Positions 1 through 7,368 of a DNA stretch of 15,549 bases are shown here, in pieces. Within the stretch, counting starts at the first letter, position 1, and the number at the start of each line of letters is the position of its first letter. The stretch comes from CAYLLT01 sp964591605 (GTDB taxonomy: Bacteria; Planctomycetota; Phycisphaerae; UBA1845; PWPN01). Under the pieces are notes generated by a model. The model saw nothing but the letters and a program-made list of their open reading frames with translations, did not search any database and was not told the origin of the DNA. Both the position numbers and the translations under genes were made by a program. The stretch spans positions 1 to 15,549 of the forward strand of contig CAZQEN010000171.1 in the NCBI GenBank assembly GCA_964591605.1. Direction: 5' to 3'.

Positions 1-1
1 G

Positions 2-631
<630 letters not shown>

Positions 632-747
632 CGGCGGATCGGGCGCGTGTGGTTGATGCGGATCGGTCATCGACTCGCAGAACACCCGTCACATCCAGGC
701 TTTGTCTGAAAAACCGAAACGGCCGCTACAGAATTCTCGGACAGAGA

Positions 748-2364
748 TTAATCTGACAGCAGGACGGGCTGACGTGTCGCGTAGAAAGTGCGGATTTCAG
801 AGAGCAACTGCCCGAGCGCTGTGGTGGCGTGGCCGCGCTGGCGGTTGAGATGGCCGATCTGGAAGGCGAGCCGCCACTGGCGCGCGAGGGTCCGATAGGC
901 CCGCAGCAGCGACCACGACGGGTCGTAGAGGTTCGTGGATTCGCTGGTGACGCCGTTGAGTTCGATAATGGACCATCCTTTGCCCGCCTTGAACTGTTCG
1001 GTATTCTCAAAGCGAACGTCGAAGCGGCCCAGGTGGAAGCCGTGGAACTGCCGTGCGACCGAGTCGATCGCCCTCTCCAGCTCGGGCGTGAGCAGATGGA
1101 CCCCGTCACGAAAAAGGGTGCCCTGGCAGTGATTGCCAGCCAGGGCGAGGGCAAACGGTTCACCCGAGGCCAGGACCTGGTTCAACCGGTGGGCGTGCCG
1201 GGCCCGGAAGACGGCCGATTGCAGCCGGTATCGCGGATGGGCGTCGATCAGCCCGCCCAAGGTGCGGCGGCCGTCGCCGACGACGATGGGAAATACCTTC
1301 TCGGTGATCGAAAAAATGTGCCCGCGATCCCGGCCGGGGATTCGGTAGTAGAAGACCCCGGCCTCATGCGGACCAGCGTGATACACTTGAACGAGAACGG
1401 GCCCGGGGTGAGCCGCCAGGTATGAACGGCACGCCGGCCAGTCTGAGACTTTCTTCACGCCCGCACCGCGCTGCCCCGCGTCCGGCTTGAGGACGAGCGG
1501 GAACGTCCAGCCGCGCTCGTGCACGATCGCGTTGAGCTGTCCGCAACGGGCTTCCAGGTCACCCGCGGACAACCAGGCGCTGGGGACGATGGAGTCCTTC
1601 GGCAAATTCGACAGGATGGCGAATTTCGACTCACCCACGACGCCGCTGTGGGGAATTCCCGGATTCACGGCGGTCAGCGTGGTGAGGCCGCGGTAACGGA
1701 TGGCCAGATACAGCAGATACGGGGCCATCGGCGCGTAGAACACCCACGACGGCCAGAACTCGTACCGTCGCCAGCGCTGCAGCCGGACGCGCAGGCGGGA
1801 TCGCCGGCTCGGCGAGCAGATCGCCCGAATCCATCGGCTCAGGAGCCAGATCCCTCCTGCCGTGACGGCGAGGGCGGCCCCGCCGTGTCCCAGGAGCAGT
1901 TCGAACGGCTGTGCGGCATTCACACCCCACACGGCGATGCACCCGACCACCAGCGGGGTCCAGACGCACGCCGCCAGCAGGCTCCAGAGTGCAAACGAGC
2001 CCGCACGGCGCCCGAGCATTCCGGAAGCGATGTACAGGGTCACGCGCGTGCCGGGCAGAAATCGAGCGGCCACGATGACGCGCCATCCTTTCGCTTCCAG
2101 CCACGCATCGAGCGTTGAGAGTCGTCCGGCCGGCAGACGCGACGCGATCCACGCCCGCTCGATGATGCCGCGGCGGACCAGACGTCCGATGCCCCAGAGT
2201 CCCAGGTCGCCCACGTAGATTCCGATCAGGCAGCCGAGGATGCCGGCGAGCGGATCCATCTCTTTGCGTGCGATGAGCAGGCCGGCCGTGATGCACGTGA
2301 GGTCTTCGCTGGCCAGCGTGCCCGCGGCGAGCAGAAGGGCGGTCGTCCAGGCACCGTCCATCAT
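748..2364 (-). CDS. DedA/VTT membrane domain fused to ATP-grasp domain
   Basis: About 538 residues. Residues 1-180 are a DedA/VTT (SNARE-associated) membrane domain with an early acidic pair (ASEDL, 18-22), GIYVGDLGLWGIGR (48-61) and AARFLPGTRVTLYIASG (99-115), the family's charged and PGTR signatures. A basic stretch (185-200) and a FWPSWVFYAP segment lead into an ATP-grasp-like domain: VLKPDAGQRGAGVKK (291-305) looks like the ATP-binding lysine loop, and GRFDVRFE (446-453) and IIELNGVTSES (466-476) look like metal-binding strands. DedA proteins are implicated in lipid flipping; ATP-grasp enzymes ligate a carboxylate to a nucleophile, so modification of a lipid or cell-wall precursor is possible, but this is inference. 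The chosen ATG forms an ATGA overlap with the DinB-like gene upstream; an in-frame ATG at 2424 is possible but would overlap more. The TAA stop lies inside the palindrome AGATTAATCT (745-754). Confidence 0.86.
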   Translation of the reverse strand: MMDGAWTTALLLAAGTLASEDLTCITAGLLIARKEMDPLAGILGCLIGIYVGDLGLWGIGRLVRRGIIERAWIASRLPAGRLSTLDAWLEAKGWRVIVAARFLPGTRVTLYIASGMLGRRAGSFALWSLLAACVWTPLVVGCIAVWGVNAAQPFELLLGHGGAALAVTAGGIWLLSRWIRAICSPSRRSRLRVRLQRWRRYEFWPSWVFYAPMAPYLLYLAIRYRGLTTLTAVNPGIPHSGVVGESKFAILSNLPKDSIVPSAWLSAGDLEARCGQLNAIVHERGWTFPLVLKPDAGQRGAGVKKVSDWPACRSYLAAHPGPVLVQVYHAGPHEAGVFYYRIPGRDRGHIFSITEKVFPIVVGDGRRTLGGLIDAHPRYRLQSAVFRARHAHRLNQVLASGEPFALALAGNHCQGTLFRDGVHLLTPELERAIDSVARQFHGFHLGRFDVRFENTEQFKAGKGWSIIELNGVTSESTNLYDPSWSLLRAYRTLARQWRLAFQIGHLNRQRGHATTALGQLLSEIRTFYATRQPVLLSD

Positions 2365-2915
2365 CGCGAGGCCCGATAGGCGAGGGTCGAGGGCGCCAGG
2401 CCCAGTCCCTGAGGAATCGTGCATCCGAGCAGCTTGAGCATCGTCGCGATGAGCGCGTTGTGATGGATGGTATGGCTGAGCACGAAGGACAGTTCACGCC
2501 CGACGCTCGACGGGGTCTCGATGGGCGGCTGGTCGGGCGAGAGCAGCGTGCACAACTGGACGCTCTCGTCGGGGGAAGCGAGCAGGCCGGCGAGATCATC
2601 CTGCAGATCGGCGATTCGCTCGAGGGCAGCCCGGCGGTCCGATTCTATGGGCGTGCCGCGTTCGCGGCGGTCATAGTTGAGCACCCGTGAGCGTCCCTGA
2701 ACCACGTTGACCAGCGCGTTGATGTGGTCGAGGCAGTGACGGACATGGCCGCCGATGCTGCTCTCGACCGGCCCCACTGGGTGCTGGCGGTATTGCCGGT
2801 CGTTGACGGTGGTCACGACGTCGCGAAGCTGCTGGAGGACGCCCACCAGCGGTTGCGTCAGGTCCGCCGCCTCGGGGGCATCGATCTGCATGGCTTCTGA
2901 CAGGACGGGGGGCAT
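2361..2915 (-). CDS. DinB-like four-helix-bundle protein
   Basis: About 184 residues. Two histidine-rich segments, GGHVRHCLDHI (55-65) and SHTIHHNAL (147-155), sit where the DinB/YfiT superfamily places its metal-binding histidine triad. In the superfamily such proteins are divalent-metal-dependent and include thiol transferases, but many have no known substrate, so the function is unassigned. The ATG at 2915 is preferred because GGAGG lies four bases upstream; the frame stays open to 3065, but the upstream part is arginine- and cysteine-rich and unlike the family. The stop codon overlaps the ATG of the DedA/ATP-grasp gene, which implies translational coupling. The gene is divergent from the redox operon across 174 bases, in which I see no convincing promoter. 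Confidence 0.85.
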   Translation of the reverse strand: MPPVLSEAMQIDAPEAADLTQPLVGVLQQLRDVVTTVNDRQYRQHPVGPVESSIGGHVRHCLDHINALVNVVQGRSRVLNYDRRERGTPIESDRRAALERIADLQDDLAGLLASPDESVQLCTLLSPDQPPIETPSSVGRELSFVLSHTIHHNALIATMLKLLGCTIPQGLGLAPSTLAYRASR

Positions 2916-3089
2916 GCGACCTCCGGTGATCTGAAAAAGTGTCTTGACCGCCGGTCTGATGCACCGGGGTATGGCGGCGTTACAGGCACCGGCGGATTCT
3001 GGCGATGGGCGGCATGCCGTTTTCCTGATCCACCACTGAAACCATTCCACTGCGGCCGCATCCAAGACCTGATCGACCGGACGAATCTC

Positions 3090-3308
3090 ATGCTGACGGC
3101 TCAGTCAATTCTCGTGGCGCTGCTGGCCTATGCCGGGATCGGACTGGTGTTCGGGCTGGCCTTCGTCGGGTGGGGGGTGAGCCGAGTGGATCCGGGCGCT
3201 CGCGGGGCCGGCGTGATGTTTCGCCTGATGATCCTGCCGGGGACGGCAGCCCTCTGGCCGTTGCTGGCGAGCCGCTGGCTCCGAGCAGGCAGGGAGGATC
3301 GGACATGA
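3090..3308 (+). CDS. Small two-helix membrane protein, first gene of redox operon
   Basis: 72 residues, almost entirely hydrophobic. Helix one is about residues 7-29 (ILVALLAYAGIGLVFGLAF) and helix two about residues 43-60 (MFRLMILPGTAALWPLLASRW), ending in a basic RWLRAGRED tail that should lie in the cytoplasm. The connecting segment VSRVDPGARGAG contains the only acidic residue between the helices. There is no cofactor-binding motif. The stop overlaps the start of the next gene (ATGA), and the same pattern recurs at the next junction, so it is very likely co-translated with the ferric-reductase/Rieske protein and may be an assembly or accessory subunit. That role is inferred from position only. 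The ribosome binding site is weak. Confidence 0.75.
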   Translation: MLTAQSILVALLAYAGIGLVFGLAFVGWGVSRVDPGARGAGVMFRLMILPGTAALWPLLASRWLRAGREDRT

Positions 3309-3526
3309 CCCGCCGGCAACGATCGCTGCATGTGTGGATATGGGCGGGGCTGGGTCCGCTGATCCTGGCGGGGGTCGTCTTCGCGCTGGTCAATCGCCGG
3401 CCGTTGCCCATTCAACGGGAGAATCCGTCGGTTTCGACGATGGGAGACGCCCAGGGATGGTGTGAAGCCGATTTGCGCGCCGCCGGTTCGCCGGGACGCG
3501 TGGTGCAGGGGGGAGGCAGGCAATGA
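3305..3526 (+). CDS. Small single-pass membrane protein, second gene of redox operon
   Basis: 73 residues. A basic N-terminus (MTRRQRSLH) precedes one hydrophobic helix at about residues 10-28 (WIWAGLGPLILAGVVFALV), followed by a polar tail of about 45 residues, predicted outside the membrane by the positive-inside rule. The tail has a single cysteine (GWCEADL) and no recognisable domain. The frame is open further upstream to 3170, but the ATG at 3305 fits the preceding stop as ATGA and gives a sensible membrane protein. Its own stop overlaps the next ATG in the same way. I do not recognise the family; it is probably a small accessory subunit of the redox complex encoded with it. Confidence 0.68.
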   Translation: MTRRQRSLHVWIWAGLGPLILAGVVFALVNRRPLPIQRENPSVSTMGDAQGWCEADLRAAGSPGRVVQGGGRQ

Positions 3527-4719
3527 GCGTCGGTTATGTGCCTGTTCAGTGGAATCAGTTCAAGCGAGGCTGCGACGCGGTGCTGGCGGGGGGGATCGTG
3601 TCGTATCTCCTGGTGTTCATGGGCGTCGGCTCGCTTGTCTGGCGAGGCGAGCGTGCGATCAGCCTCGAGATTCTGCTCATGCGGGCGCTGGGCACCTGCG
3701 CCATCATTCTTCTTCACCTGATTCTGAGCATCGGGCCGCTGGCCCGGTTGCATCCGCGGTTCCTGCCGTTGCTCTACAACCGACGGCACCTGGGCGTCAC
3801 GATGTTTTTGCTCGCCCTCGGCCATGGAATCATCGCTTTGGGCTACTACCACGGTTTTGGGAACGTCAACCCTCTGATCTCGCTGCTTGAGCATGATGCC
3901 GACTGGCACGTCCGGCAGTCGCTTCCCTTTCAGATTCTCGGAGCGATCGCGCTGCTGATCCTCTTCCTCATGGCGGCGACGAGTCACGACTTCTGGCTGA
4001 AGAACCTCACAACCCGGGTGTGGAAGACGCTGCATATGCTCGTGTATCCCGCCTATGGGCTGGTGGTCCTGCATGTCGCGCTCGGGGCGCTGCAGTCAGA
4101 GCGGAGTCCGCTGTATCCGGTGCTGTTGCTGGCGGGCGTGGCGGCCGTGGTGTCGCTTCACCTGGTCGCGGGATGGCGCGAGCGGCGCACGGATCATCCT
4201 CCCTGTGGGCCCCAAACCGCCCGTGAGACCTTCTCCAGGGAGATTGAAGCCCCGGAGCGGGGTTTCGCCGAACGGACGTCGAGCCTCGCAAGGCCCTTGC
4301 TTGCACTGCGGGCTCTCTTGGCTTCCCGCGCATGCTCGGAAAGGCACGGGAACGAGAGGTGGATTGATGCCGGGGCGGTGGAGAATCTGGCCGACGGCCG
4401 CGGGCGTGTGGTGTGCACTGCGGAACAGGAACGCATCGCAGTGTTCCGCCACGGCCACCGCATTTCCGCGGTCGGCAACGTGTGTGCCCATCAGGGCGGG
4501 CCGCTGGGCGAAGGCCGGATCATCGACGGCTGCATCACCTGTCCATGGCACGGGTGGCAGTATCGGCCCGCGGACGGCCAGTCGCCGCCGCCATTCACAG
4601 AAAAGATTCCGACGTACCGCGTGCAGGTCCGCGAGGGGCGGGTGTGGGTCGAATCGCACGCGCTCCCGCCCGGTACGCCGGTGGAGCCTGCCGTGTGTGA
4701 GGAATTCGCCCATGTCTGA
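3523..4719 (+). CDS. Ferric-reductase-like transmembrane domain fused to Rieske [2Fe-2S] domain
   Basis: 398 residues. Residues 20-218 hold about six membrane helices of the ferric-reductase-like type, with helix histidines H65, H101, H171 and H184 as likely heme b ligands. Residues 279-378 are a Rieske domain with the cluster motif C321-x-H323 and C340-x2-H343 (VCAHQGGPLGEG and CITCPWHGW). The fold therefore predicts electron flow between membrane heme and an iron-sulphur cluster; donor and acceptor are unknown. No FAD or NAD(P)H domain is present, so this is not a complete NADPH oxidase or ferric reductase. The linker (about residues 227-279) is arginine/alanine/leucine-rich and encoded by hairpin-forming DNA that looks inserted (see the repeat entry). 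The gene starts in an ATGA overlap with the small membrane protein before it and overlaps the next gene by eight bases. Confidence 0.92.
   Translation: MSVGYVPVQWNQFKRGCDAVLAGGIVSYLLVFMGVGSLVWRGERAISLEILLMRALGTCAIILLHLILSIGPLARLHPRFLPLLYNRRHLGVTMFLLALGHGIIALGYYHGFGNVNPLISLLEHDADWHVRQSLPFQILGAIALLILFLMAATSHDFWLKNLTTRVWKTLHMLVYPAYGLVVLHVALGALQSERSPLYPVLLLAGVAAVVSLHLVAGWRERRTDHPPCGPQTARETFSREIEAPERGFAERTSSLARPLLALRALLASRACSERHGNERWIDAGAVENLADGRGRVVCTAEQERIAVFRHGHRISAVGNVCAHQGGPLGEGRIIDGCITCPWHGWQYRPADGQSPPPFTEKIPTYRVQVREGRVWVESHALPPGTPVEPAVCEEFAHV
4201..4356 (+). repeat. Candidate in-frame repeat insertion in the ferric-reductase/Rieske linker
   Basis: Within the linker codons there are consecutive inverted repeats. 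GAAGCCCCG (4246-4254) pairs with CGGGGTTTC (4258-4266) around a GAG loop, with one G-T wobble. GCAAGG (4288-4293) and CCTTGC (4295-4300) flank one base. GCGGG (4308-4312) pairs with CCCGC (4325-4329). The translation (ERTSSLARPLLALRALLASR and neighbours) is low-complexity and contains neither membrane nor Rieske motifs. This is what a REP- or RPE-like palindromic element looks like when it lands in frame in a tolerant linker. No second copy is visible in this window, so the call that it is a dispersed repeat is inference; the outer limits are approximate. Confidence 0.45.
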
Positions 4720-5503
4720 GGAAACCAGGCCGCCATCGCAGGCTGGCAACGAGTTCTTCGTCGGCTATCTCGCGACGCCGCCATCGGCACGGCGGTTCTT
4801 GCGACGGCTGCTGCCGCCTGTCGCACTGGCGGTGCTGATCGTGGGCGGCTTGCTCGCCGCCGCGCAGCGGGACCCCGGTCCGGGTGTGTGGGCGGCGGGT
4901 ACGACGCGGACCCTCGACGGCATCATCCGGGTTGAGCCGTATCCCATGGTGCGGGCGGTCAGTTCATCTCAGGGCGGTGCCGTCCGCACGTTTCTGCTGG
5001 TGTCGGAGGGCAAATTCGGCGCCGGTGAGCGGGTTCGACCATGGCAGGGTAAGGGCGTGCGGCTCATCGGCACGATTCTCAATCGCGACGGCCGGTCGCT
5101 GTTCGAACTGGCGGATGGCGAGGCCGCAATCAGGCCGCTGGACCTGGATGACGACGTGAGAGGGCGGCTGCAGTCCTCGGCGGAGCTGCGTACGGCATCC
5201 GTGACGCTGCGCGGCGAGATCATCGATCCCAAGTGCTATGTCGGAGCGATGAAGCCCGGCGGAGGCAAGACGCACAAGGCCTGCGCGCAATTGTGCCTGT
5301 CGGGCGGCATCCCGCCGATGTTCGTGACGCGGGACCCCCGGGGGCGCGAGACGTATTACCTGCTCGTCGATCCTGAGGGAATGCCCGCCCAGCAGGTCGT
5401 TTTGCCCTACGTGGGGGATCCGGTCGAACTCACCGGCACGCTGGAGCGCCTGGACGACCTGATGGTTTTGCGTGTCGACCCGTCGCGGATCGTGCGGCTG
5501 TGA
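4712..5503 (+). CDS. Membrane-anchored protein with C-x12-H-x2-C-x3-C motif
   Basis: 263 residues. A cytoplasmic basic stretch (RRFLRR, 27-32) precedes one membrane helix (about 34-51), so the rest should face the periplasm. The C-terminal half carries DPKCYVGAMKPGGG and THKACAQLCLSGGIPP, giving C175, H188, C191 and C195, a conserved-looking set that could bind a metal or cluster or form a disulphide. I recognise this DPKC/CA..C..GGIPP pattern as one that accompanies Rieske and ferric-reductase-like genes, but I know no established function. Two beta-rich segments (GVRLIGTILNRDGRSLFEL and PVELTGTLERLDDLMVLRV) suggest OB-like strands. The ATG at 4712 overlaps the Rieske gene by eight bases; the longer upstream frame is a shadow. 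It is probably the periplasmic partner of the ferric-reductase/Rieske protein. Confidence 0.85.
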   Translation: MSEETRPPSQAGNEFFVGYLATPPSARRFLRRLLPPVALAVLIVGGLLAAAQRDPGPGVWAAGTTRTLDGIIRVEPYPMVRAVSSSQGGAVRTFLLVSEGKFGAGERVRPWQGKGVRLIGTILNRDGRSLFELADGEAAIRPLDLDDDVRGRLQSSAELRTASVTLRGEIIDPKCYVGAMKPGGGKTHKACAQLCLSGGIPPMFVTRDPRGRETYYLLVDPEGMPAQQVVLPYVGDPVELTGTLERLDDLMVLRVDPSRIVRL

Positions 5504-5545
5504 GATGTGGAGATACCGTTCTTTAGCTCTATCCGGAGAGGAATC

Positions 5546-7357
5546 ATGATCACCACCGCACCGGCCGCGCCCGTCTCGCTCGGCGAGCCGATCCCGGACG
5601 ATTTCCTTTCCGTCGAGGACATGGCCGCCGCGCTGCCGTTGCCCTCGTGGCTGAGCCGGTGGGCGGCCGGGCCGGTCATGCGGATCCTGGGCCTGCACCG
5701 GATCAATCAGCTCCACCGCGCCCTGCGTGAGCACACCGATCCGCAGGCATTTCTCGAGGGCCTGCTCTCGGCGCTGCGGATCGATGTGGAGGCCGGCCCG
5801 AGCGACGGCGCGTGCATCCCGAGAACCGGTCCGGTCGTAGTCGTGGCGAATCATCCCTTCGGCGGCATCGACGGGATCGCCCTCGCTTCCCGGCTGACCC
5901 GCTTGAGGCCCGATGTGAAGGTGCTGGCCAACTACCTGCTGCGGCGTATCCGCCCGCTCCGCGATCTCTTCATCTTCGTGAATCCGTTCGACTCGATGTC
6001 GAGGGGCTGCGAGAACGTGGTGGGCATCCGCCGGGCCCTGCAATGGCTCGGCCAGGGCGGCTTGCTTCTGGCATTCCCCGCCGGCGAGGTCGCGCACTGG
6101 TCGGCGCGGCACGGCCGGGTGGTCGATTCTCCCTGGAGTGAGACGGTGGCCGCCCTTGCCCGCAGGGCCGGTGCGTCGGTCGTCCCCATCCACATCCAAG
6201 GACGCAACAGTCTTCTGTTCCAGGCGGCGGGCATGCTGCATCCGCTCCTGCGAACCGCACTGCTGCCGCGAGAGCTGATGAACAAGACGGGGCGGACGGT
6301 TCATATCGCGGTGGGGGCCGCGATTCCGGGACAGAAGCTCACCGGGTTCGCGACGGACCGGGAACTGATCGTCGCGCTGCGAAACCGGGTGGAGTTGCTC
6401 CGACATCGCCGGTCCGCCGCGGCCGTTCGGGCCCGCGCGAGCGATGGGCTGGCTCCCATTGCCCCGCCCTGCACGGGTCCGTCGGAGCTGGAGCGCGAGG
6501 TGGAGGCGCTGCCCGCGGCGCAGCTCCTGCTGCGCAGCGGCGACTGCTCCGTCTACGAAGCCGGCGCCGGCCAGATTCCGCTGCTCCTGCTGGAGATCGG
6601 CCGCCTGCGCGAACGCACGTTCCGGGCCGCCGGGGAGGGTACGGGTCTGTCGCGCGACCTGGATCGCTTTGATCGGACCTATCGACACCTGTTTATCTGG
6701 AACCGGTCGCAGCGCGAGGTCATCGGGGCCTATCGGCTCGCCGCGGTCGACGAACTCGAGCGGCAGGGCCGTCAGCCGCTTTACACCTCCACCTTATTTG
6801 AATACGCACCGGAATTCTTCGAGAGAATCGGCCCCGGTGTCGAGTTGGGGCGGTCCTTCGTGCGTCCGGAGTGGCAGCGCGGCTATGCGCCGCTTCTGCT
6901 GCTATGGAAAGGGATCGGCGCATGGCTCAACGACCGTCCGGCGATACGGACGCTCTACGGGGCGGTGAGCATCAGCCGCGCCTACAGCGATGCTTCACGA
7001 GAACTCATCTGTCAGTACCTGCTGCACCGTCACGCCTGCCCCACTCAAGCCCGGTTCGTCCGGCCCCGACGGGTGTTCATCGTCCGGGCGGCACGTGCGG
7101 CTGAGTGGTCGCGGGTCGCGGCCGGCCTGCGGGATCTCGACGAGCTGTCCGCCTGCGTGAGCGATCTGGAGCCCGATCGCAAGGCACTGCCGATTCTGCT
7201 CAAACACTACCTGCGCCTCGGCGGGCGGGCAGTGGCGTTCAATACGGATCGGCGCTTCCGGGATGCGATCGACGTGCTGATCACACTGGATCTCTCTGCC
7301 GCGGCCGGCGGACTGGTTCGCCGATGCGCCCCGAACCTGGAGGATCGCCGAAGGTGA
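5546..7357 (+). CDS. Bifunctional acyltransferase: PlsC-like domain plus GNAT-like N-acyltransferase domain
   Basis: 603 residues. The N-terminal part (about 60-290) is a PlsC/LPLAT O-acyltransferase: VVANHPFGGIDG (99-110), FIFVNPFDS (142-150) and LLLAFPAGEVAHW (173-185). The catalytic box reads H103-x5-D109, one residue longer than the classic Hx4D, a spacing I associate with this subgroup. The C-terminal part (about 325-520) resembles OlsB-type acyl-ACP-dependent N-acyltransferases of the GNAT fold (VIGAYRLAA, VELGRSFVRPEWQRG). The order matches OlsF-like bifunctional ornithine-lipid synthases, in which the C-terminal half makes the amide and the N-terminal half the ester; other aminolipids are possible. 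GGAGAGG (5535-5541) sits four bases before the ATG, so this start is preferred over 5507. It lies 42 bases after the Cys-motif gene and may be co-transcribed. Its end is 11 bases from the convergent glycoside hydrolase. Confidence 0.87.
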   Translation: MITTAPAAPVSLGEPIPDDFLSVEDMAAALPLPSWLSRWAAGPVMRILGLHRINQLHRALREHTDPQAFLEGLLSALRIDVEAGPSDGACIPRTGPVVVVANHPFGGIDGIALASRLTRLRPDVKVLANYLLRRIRPLRDLFIFVNPFDSMSRGCENVVGIRRALQWLGQGGLLLAFPAGEVAHWSARHGRVVDSPWSETVAALARRAGASVVPIHIQGRNSLLFQAAGMLHPLLRTALLPRELMNKTGRTVHIAVGAAIPGQKLTGFATDRELIVALRNRVELLRHRRSAAAVRARASDGLAPIAPPCTGPSELEREVEALPAAQLLLRSGDCSVYEAGAGQIPLLLLEIGRLRERTFRAAGEGTGLSRDLDRFDRTYRHLFIWNRSQREVIGAYRLAAVDELERQGRQPLYTSTLFEYAPEFFERIGPGVELGRSFVRPEWQRGYAPLLLLWKGIGAWLNDRPAIRTLYGAVSISRAYSDASRELICQYLLHRHACPTQARFVRPRRVFIVRAARAAEWSRVAAGLRDLDELSACVSDLEPDRKALPILLKHYLRLGGRAVAFNTDRRFRDAIDVLITLDLSAAAGGLVRRCAPNLEDRRR

Positions 7358-7368
7358 TGATCCGATCG

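Noticed and set aside
2944..2975. TTGACC and TATGGC as a promoter for the redox operon
   Set aside because: The spacer is 20 bases, too long for sigma-70, and the -10 match is poor.
2916..3065. 50-codon N-terminal extension of the DinB-like protein
   Set aside because: GGAGG directly before the ATG at 2915 and family length favour the shorter form; the extension has no hydrophobic or domain pattern.
4964..6688. 574-codon open frame on the minus strand
   Set aside because: It runs across the Cys-motif gene and the acyltransferase gene in antisense, and its product is Gln/Arg/Pro-rich with no recognisable domain.
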